A DNA stretch of 64,000 nt from Streptomyces sp. WAC05374. Lineage in GTDB: Bacteria > Actinomycetota > Actinomycetes > Streptomycetales > Streptomycetaceae. The notes beneath the pieces were generated by a model. The model was not told the DNA's origin. It was given only the letters and a program-made list of their open reading frames with translations, and searched no databases. Both the position numbers and the translations under genes were made by a program. The DNA is taken from positions 1 through 64,000 of the forward strand of contig NZ_SMNQ01000014.1 in NCBI RefSeq assembly GCF_004353505.1. Reading direction: 5' to 3'. Of the stretch, positions 60,153 to 64,000 are shown in pieces (positions within the stretch are counted from its first letter, which is position 1; the number at the start of each line of letters is the position of its first letter).

Positions 60153-61091
60153 ATGACGACTACGTACGCTGTACTTAGTGAAGGTCTGGAGAAGCGCTAC
60201 GGGGACGTGCGCGCCCTGCGCGGGCTCGAACTGGCCGTCCCGGAGGGCAGGGTGTGCGGGGTGCTCGGGCCGAACGGCGCCGGGAAGACCACGGCCGTCC
60301 GGGTCCTGACCACGCTCACCGCACCCGACTCGGGCAGCGCCCGGGTCGCCGGCCACGACGTGGTGCGCGACCCGGCCGCCGTCCGCCGCCACATCGGCGT
60401 CACCGGCCAGTACGCCTCCGTGGACGGCGACTTGACGGGCGCCGAGAACCTCCGGCTGTTCGCCCGGCTGCTGCGGGCCCCGCGCGCCCGGGCCGACGAG
60501 CTGCTGGAACGCTTCGGGCTCGACGAGGCGGCGGGGCGCCCGGCCCGGACGTACTCCGGCGGCATGCGGCGGCGCCTGGACCTGGCCGCCAGCCTGCTGG
60601 TGCGGCCCCGGGTGCTCTTCCTGGACGAGCCGACGACCGGCCTGGACCCGCACAGCCGGAACGCCATCTGGGACGCCGTACGGGGGTTGGCGTCCCAGGG
60701 CACGACCGTGCTGCTCACCACCCAGTACCTGGAGGAGGCGGACCAGCTCGCCGACGACATCGTCCTCGTCGACGAGGGGCGCGCCGCCCACACCGGCACG
60801 CCCGCCCAGCTCAAGGCGCTCGTCGGCAGTTACGCCGAGGTCGTGGTCGCCGACCCGGCCGGGCTGCCCGCCGCCGCGGCCGTCCTGGACCGGCTCACCG
60901 GCTCCCTGCCGGTCCTGGACGCGGACGCGCGCACCGTCGGGGCCGTCACCACCGACCCCACGCTCACCCTGCCCCGCGTCGTGCGCGCGCTGGACGCGGC
61001 GGGCGTGCTCGTCGTCGACGCCTCCCTGCGCCCGCCCACCCTGGACGAGGTGTTCCTCCGCCTCACCGCCCGGACGGAGGCCGTGGCGTGA
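60153..61091 (+). CDS. DrrA-like ABC transporter ATPase
   Basis: This 312-residue ATPase has Walker A GPNGAGKT at residues 39-46, the Q-loop in GVTGQYASVDGDLTGAENL, signature YSGGMRRRLDLA, Walker B VLFLDEPTTGLDPHSR and the H-loop TTQYLEEADQLADDI. It is of the daunorubicin-resistance type. The ATG at 60153 has no ribosome site and follows TACGGT closely, suggesting a leaderless mRNA. The second operator copy overlaps codons 4-9. The permease gene overlaps its stop by GTGA. Confidence 0.94.
   Translation: MTTTYAVLSEGLEKRYGDVRALRGLELAVPEGRVCGVLGPNGAGKTTAVRVLTTLTAPDSGSARVAGHDVVRDPAAVRRHIGVTGQYASVDGDLTGAENLRLFARLLRAPRARADELLERFGLDEAAGRPARTYSGGMRRRLDLAASLLVRPRVLFLDEPTTGLDPHSRNAIWDAVRGLASQGTTVLLTTQYLEEADQLADDIVLVDEGRAAHTGTPAQLKALVGSYAEVVVADPAGLPAAAAVLDRLTGSLPVLDADARTVGAVTTDPTLTLPRVVRALDAAGVLVVDASLRPPTLDEVFLRLTARTEAVA
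60161..60177. promoter_or_regulatory. Operator copy TACGTAC-GCT-GTACTTA inside the ABC ATPase 5' end
   Basis: This repeat matches the site at 60118 in 13 of 14 arm positions. It lies within the first codons of the ATPase gene, so a bound repressor would block the transcript directly downstream of the start. Confidence 0.7.
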
Positions 61092-61894
61092 ACGCCCTCG
61101 TCCACGACGGGACCGCCGTCCTCGGCCGGCACCTCCAGCGCGTCCGGCACGCACCGGCGCTGCTCGTGATGACGCAGACGATGCCGATCGTCTTCCTGCT
61201 CTTCTTCGGGTACGTCTTCGGCGGCGCGCTCGCCATGCCGGGCACCGAGTACCGCGCCTACCTGGTGCCGGGCATGCTGGTCGCCACGGCCGCGAACGGC
61301 ATCATGACCGGGATGTTCACCGCCGCCCAGGACTCCCACCGGGGCGTGATGGACCGCTTCCGCACGCTGCCGATGAGCCGGGCGGCCGTACCGCTGGGCC
61401 AGGCCGCGGCCGATCTGGTCACCACGGCCGTCGGGCTGGTGCCCCTGATACTGGTGGGGCTGGCGATGGGGTGGCGGATCGAAGGGAGCGCGCTCGGGGC
61501 GCTGGGCGCCTTCGCCCTGCTGGTGCTGTTCCGGTTCGCGACCACCTGGGTCGGCATCCTGCTGGGGCTCGCCTCGCGCAGCGAGGAGGCGGCGGGCCAG
61601 CTCGGCAGCGCCACCTTCATGCTGCCGCTGCTGTCGAACGCGTACCTCCCGACCGACGGCATGCCCGACTGGCTGCGGACGGTGGCCGAGTGGAACCCGA
61701 TCTCGGCCGTGACGACGGCGGTACGGGACCTGTTCGGCAACGCGCCCGTACCGGACGGCGCCGCCTGGCCGGTCGCCCACCCGGTGGCGGGGGCGGTGGG
61801 CTGGTCGCTGGCGCTGCTGGTCGTGTGCGTGCCGCCGGCCGTGCGGAGGTACGCGGCACCGGAGGGCCGGGCGCGGGTGAGGCGCGGGAGGTGA
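61088..61894 (+). CDS. ABC-2 type permease
   Basis: This 268-residue permease has six hydrophobic helices and the ABC-2 pattern LVMTQTMPIVFLLFFGYVFGGALAMPGTEYRAYLVPGMLVATAANGIMTGMFTAAQDSHRGVMDRFRTLPMSRAAVPLGQ, with LPLLSNAYLPTDGMPDWLRTVAEWNPISAVTTAVRDLFG later. The GTG at 61088 overlaps the ATPase stop (GTGA), so the pair is coupled. Together they form a probable drug or metabolite exporter. Confidence 0.94.
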   Translation: MNALVHDGTAVLGRHLQRVRHAPALLVMTQTMPIVFLLFFGYVFGGALAMPGTEYRAYLVPGMLVATAANGIMTGMFTAAQDSHRGVMDRFRTLPMSRAAVPLGQAAADLVTTAVGLVPLILVGLAMGWRIEGSALGALGAFALLVLFRFATTWVGILLGLASRSEEAAGQLGSATFMLPLLSNAYLPTDGMPDWLRTVAEWNPISAVTTAVRDLFGNAPVPDGAAWPVAHPVAGAVGWSLALLVVCVPPAVRRYAAPEGRARVRRGR

Positions 61895-61940
61895 GTCGCG
61901 GGGGGAGGCGGGGGTGAGTCGCGGGGAGTGAGTCGCGGGG
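61891..61940. repeat. Three copies of GTGAGTCGCGGGG
   Basis: The 13-base unit occurs at 61891-61903, 61914-61926 and 61928-61940, the first overlapping the permease stop. It may have arisen by slippage. It lies just upstream of the CoA-transferase promoter region. Confidence 0.75.
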
Positions 61941-61978
61941 GGTGACAAAGGTGGTACGTACACGATAGGTACGGCGTC

Positions 61979-63175
61979 ATGAGCACTCAGCCGCCGCCCC
62001 TCGCGGGTGTCACCGTCGTCGCCGTCGAGCAGGCCGTCTCCGCCCCGTTCGCCACCCGCCAGCTCGCCGACCTGGGCGCCCGGGTCATCAAGATCGAGCG
62101 CCCGGACGGCGGCGACTTCGCCCGCGGCTACGACACCGCGGCGGCCGGGCTGGCCTCGCACTTCGTCTGGTGCAACCGGGGCAAGGAGTCGGTCGCCGTG
62201 GACCTGAAGGACCCGCGGGGCATCGCGGTGGTCCGCCGGCTGGTGGCGGGCGCCGACGTGTTCGTCCAGAACCTGGCGCAGGGGGCGGCGGCCCGGCTGG
62301 GACTGGACGCCGCCACCCTGTGCGCGGCGCACCCCCGGCTGATCGCGGTGGACATCTCCGGGTACGGGGCCGGCGGCCCGTACGCGCACAAGCGGGCCTA
62401 CGACATGCTCGTGCAGTGCGAGGCGGGGCTCGTGTCGGTGACCGGGACGCCGGACCAGCCGGTCAAGGCGGGTATCCCGGCGGCCGACATCGCGGCGGCC
62501 ATGTACGCCTTCTCGGGCGTGCTGGCGGCGCTGCTGCGGCGGGCGACCACGGGGCGGGGCGGGCCGGTGGAGATCTCCATGCTGGAGTCGCTGGCCGAGT
62601 GGATGGGGCATCCGCTGCACCACGGGATGCACGGGGGCACGGCCCCGGCGCGCACGGGAGTCGCCCACGCCGTCATCGCGCCGTACGACGCCTACGCGAC
62701 GGCCGACGGCGGCCAGGTGCTGCTGTCGGTGCAGAACGACCGCGAGTGGAGCCGACTGGCCGCACAGGTGCTGGGCCGGCCGGAGCTGGGCGACGACCCG
62801 GCGTTCGCCACCAACACGGCCCGGGTGGCGCACCGCGAGAAGACGGACGCGGTGGTGGCGGGGTCACTGGCCCTGCTGACCACGGCGGAGGCGGTGGCCC
62901 GTCTGGAGGGGGCGGGCATCGCGTGCGCCCGCCTGAACACGGTCGCCGACGTGGCGGCCCATCCCCAGCTCGCGGCACGGGACCGGTGGCGGGAGGTGGA
63001 CACCGCGGTCGGCCCGCTGCGGGCGTTGCTCCCGCCGATCACCTTCCCCGATGGCGCCGAGGCGCGGATGGGCGCGGTGCCGGCACTGGGCCGGCACACG
63101 GACGAGGTACTGCGCGAGCTGGGCCTGACGGACGACGAGCGGGTGGCGCTGCGACGGGAGGGTGTGGTGGCCTGA
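61979..63175 (+). CDS. CaiB/BaiF family CoA transferase
   Basis: This 398-residue family III CoA transferase has VVAVEQAVSAPFATRQLADLGARVIKIERPDGGDFARGYD, NRGKESVAVDLKDP, IAVDISGYGAGGPYAHKRAYDMLVQCEAGLVSVTG (catalytic Asp in YDML) and PVEISMLESLAEWMGHPLHHGMHGG. It moves CoA between acids in the cytosol. The ATG at 61979 lacks a clear ribosome site. The gene lies 84 bp after the exporter permease. The preceding region carries a TACGTAC half-site like the exporter operators. Confidence 0.94.
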   Translation: MSTQPPPLAGVTVVAVEQAVSAPFATRQLADLGARVIKIERPDGGDFARGYDTAAAGLASHFVWCNRGKESVAVDLKDPRGIAVVRRLVAGADVFVQNLAQGAAARLGLDAATLCAAHPRLIAVDISGYGAGGPYAHKRAYDMLVQCEAGLVSVTGTPDQPVKAGIPAADIAAAMYAFSGVLAALLRRATTGRGGPVEISMLESLAEWMGHPLHHGMHGGTAPARTGVAHAVIAPYDAYATADGGQVLLSVQNDREWSRLAAQVLGRPELGDDPAFATNTARVAHREKTDAVVAGSLALLTTAEAVARLEGAGIACARLNTVADVAAHPQLAARDRWREVDTAVGPLRALLPPITFPDGAEARMGAVPALGRHTDEVLRELGLTDDERVALRREGVVA

Positions 63176-63279
63176 CGGGCTGCCCCACCCTCGCCGCCCC
63201 CGGACATCGCGGGGACGGCCGGGACGGCGGGGCGTCCGGACGCGTGGGACGGGGCGGGCCGGGCGTGCGGGCCCCGTCG

Positions 63280-63543
63280 TCAGGCGTGGTTGCCGAAGAG
63301 CGAGCGGCGCAGGCGGCGCAGCGGCGCGAAGAGCCTGACGCGCGCGCTCTTGCTGGTGCGGGTGTGGGCGACATCACGCGTCGTCAACTCCCGCATGAGC
63401 AGCGTCGCTTCGGCCGACTCACGACGCGGGACGGCCGGACCGCCCAGCACCGAGAGATGGCGGTCGAGGCGCGTGCTGGTCGCGCTGCTCCCGCACGTGA
63501 TCGCAGGCACCCGTGGCCTGCTGCGCACCGTTATCTGTTCCAT
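63280..63543 (-). CDS. Small hypothetical protein
   Basis: This 87-residue basic protein starts MEQITVRSRPRVPAITCGSS and ends ARVRLFAPLRRLRRSLFGNHA, with several Arg-rich stretches and no membrane segment. I recognise it only as resembling an actinomycete conserved family with the motif SATSTRLDRHLSVLGGPAVPRRE. It is on the strand opposite the kinase. Its function is unknown. Confidence 0.6.
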   Translation of the reverse strand: MEQITVRSRPRVPAITCGSSATSTRLDRHLSVLGGPAVPRRESAEATLLMRELTTRDVAHTRTSKSARVRLFAPLRRLRRSLFGNHA

Positions 63544-63737
63544 GTCACTCCCCACCCGTACGAGGGCACCCGGCCGCTGCAGATTAACCCTATCCTCCCC
63601 GCATCACACGCGTGTATCCCGGTGGCGGGATTCACCACACATGTACGAGGGTTGACGACTACCCTCCGAATACAACTGATTTCAGCGCGAGTTGGACACG
63701 TTCCCCTTCGCGGCGGCTTGAGCTAGCTTGAGGTCCT

Positions 63738-64000
63738 ATGACCGAAGGGCCGGAAGCGGTACGGCGGGTGGCGGGGCGTTACCGATTGCTGGGTCCGCTG
63801 GGCAGGGGCGGCATGGGTGTCGTGTGGCGCGCGCGGGACGAGGTGCTCGGCCGCGAGGTCGCGGTCAAGGAGGTACGCGCGCCCGCCGGTTACGACTCCG
63901 CCGACGAGCGGCGGCTGTACGCGCGTCTGGAGCGGGAGGCGTGGGCGGCGGCCCGGGTGTCGCACCGGGGCGTGGTCACGGTGTACGACGTGGTGACCGA
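63738..64000 (+). CDS. Serine/threonine protein kinase, 5' part (runs off the window)
   Basis: The visible 87 codons start MTEGPEAVRRVAGRYRLLGPLGRGGMGVVWRARDEVLGREVAVKEV. They show the Gly-rich loop GRGGMGVVW and the ATP-binding Lys in VAVKEV, the start of a Hanks-type kinase domain of the PknB group. The catalytic loop, activation segment and any membrane or PASTA domain lie beyond the window, so the full architecture is unknown. Confidence 0.9.
   Translation, partial: MTEGPEAVRRVAGRYRLLGPLGRGGMGVVWRARDEVLGREVAVKEVRAPAGYDSADERRLYARLEREAWAAARVSHRGVVTVYDVVT

Overview
The window looks like chromosomal DNA from a Streptomyces species. It has very high G+C with third-position GC bias, GTG starts with GTGA stop/start overlaps, chaplins, mycothiol-linked formaldehyde oxidation, a LAxTG (class E sortase type) signal and many TetR/GntR regulators. 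From memory, the order chpC-chpH ... gntR-gntK-gntP ... soxR ... alcohol/aldehyde dehydrogenase ... hmgA matches a stretch of the S. coelicolor core chromosome. No rRNA, CRISPR, transposase or phage gene was recognised. There is one tRNA, tRNA-Leu(GAG).

Layout. 1-4.3 kb: a low-complexity edge with a 40-base C run, a hypothetical acidic protein, a DUF5703 protein, the chaplins ChpC and ChpH (aerial hyphae coat), an M20 peptidase and the tRNA. 4.4-8.4 kb: a xylose module (ROK repressor, xylose isomerase, divergent xylulokinase). 8.4-11.7 kb: an RluA-like pseudouridine synthase, an MBL hydrolase coupled to mycothiol-dependent formaldehyde dehydrogenase, and a HIT protein. 11.65-14.9 kb: an accessory-looking pair, a small multi-TM protein divergent from a 907-aa TIR-NACHT-transmembrane protein; this is the best candidate for an undescribed immune system. 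15-19.4 kb: an AnsP-like permease and the gluconate locus gntR/gntK-gntP. 19.5-27 kb: small enzymes, two secreted Ca-binding repeat proteins, an FAD dehydrogenase, a NUDIX-DUF202-DUF202 operon, a quinone-reductase-like enzyme and a His-rich protein.

27-35.7 kb: glucarate dehydratase, a phosphotransferase-acyl-CoA dehydrogenase operon, lysyl oxidase, and an SDR-acyl-CoA synthetase-TetR operon. The last and the phosphotransferase operon share an operator-like sequence. 35.9-41.3 kb: NamZ muramidase, a Zn-ribbon protein, a BKACE enzyme, an Rnl5-like RNA ligase, an Hsp20 with a HAIR-like promoter, a DUF2267 protein and a 39-bp minisatellite. 41.3-49.4 kb: SoxR, a MaoC/TetR pair with twin operators, acyl-CoA dehydrogenase/TetR, an MHS transporter, and alcohol and aldehyde dehydrogenases. 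A second shared operator (AACTA-N7-TAGTT) links the acyl-CoA dehydrogenase/TetR promoter to the aldehyde dehydrogenase promoter. 49.5-64 kb: a DUF3574 protein, a CitMHS-MFS pair, a molybdopterin oxidoreductase with a TetR, hmgA with a strong promoter palindrome and a downstream GntR, an orphan ISP-like protein, a TetR/ABC exporter with duplicated operators, a CaiB-type CoA transferase, a small hypothetical gene and the start of a Ser/Thr kinase cut by the window edge.

The strongest non-coding signal is local regulatory wiring: several TetR genes sit beside identical or near-identical inverted repeats at their own and neighbouring promoters, so probable regulons can be read directly from the sequence. 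All functions are inferred from recognised motifs and family knowledge; no database search was possible.
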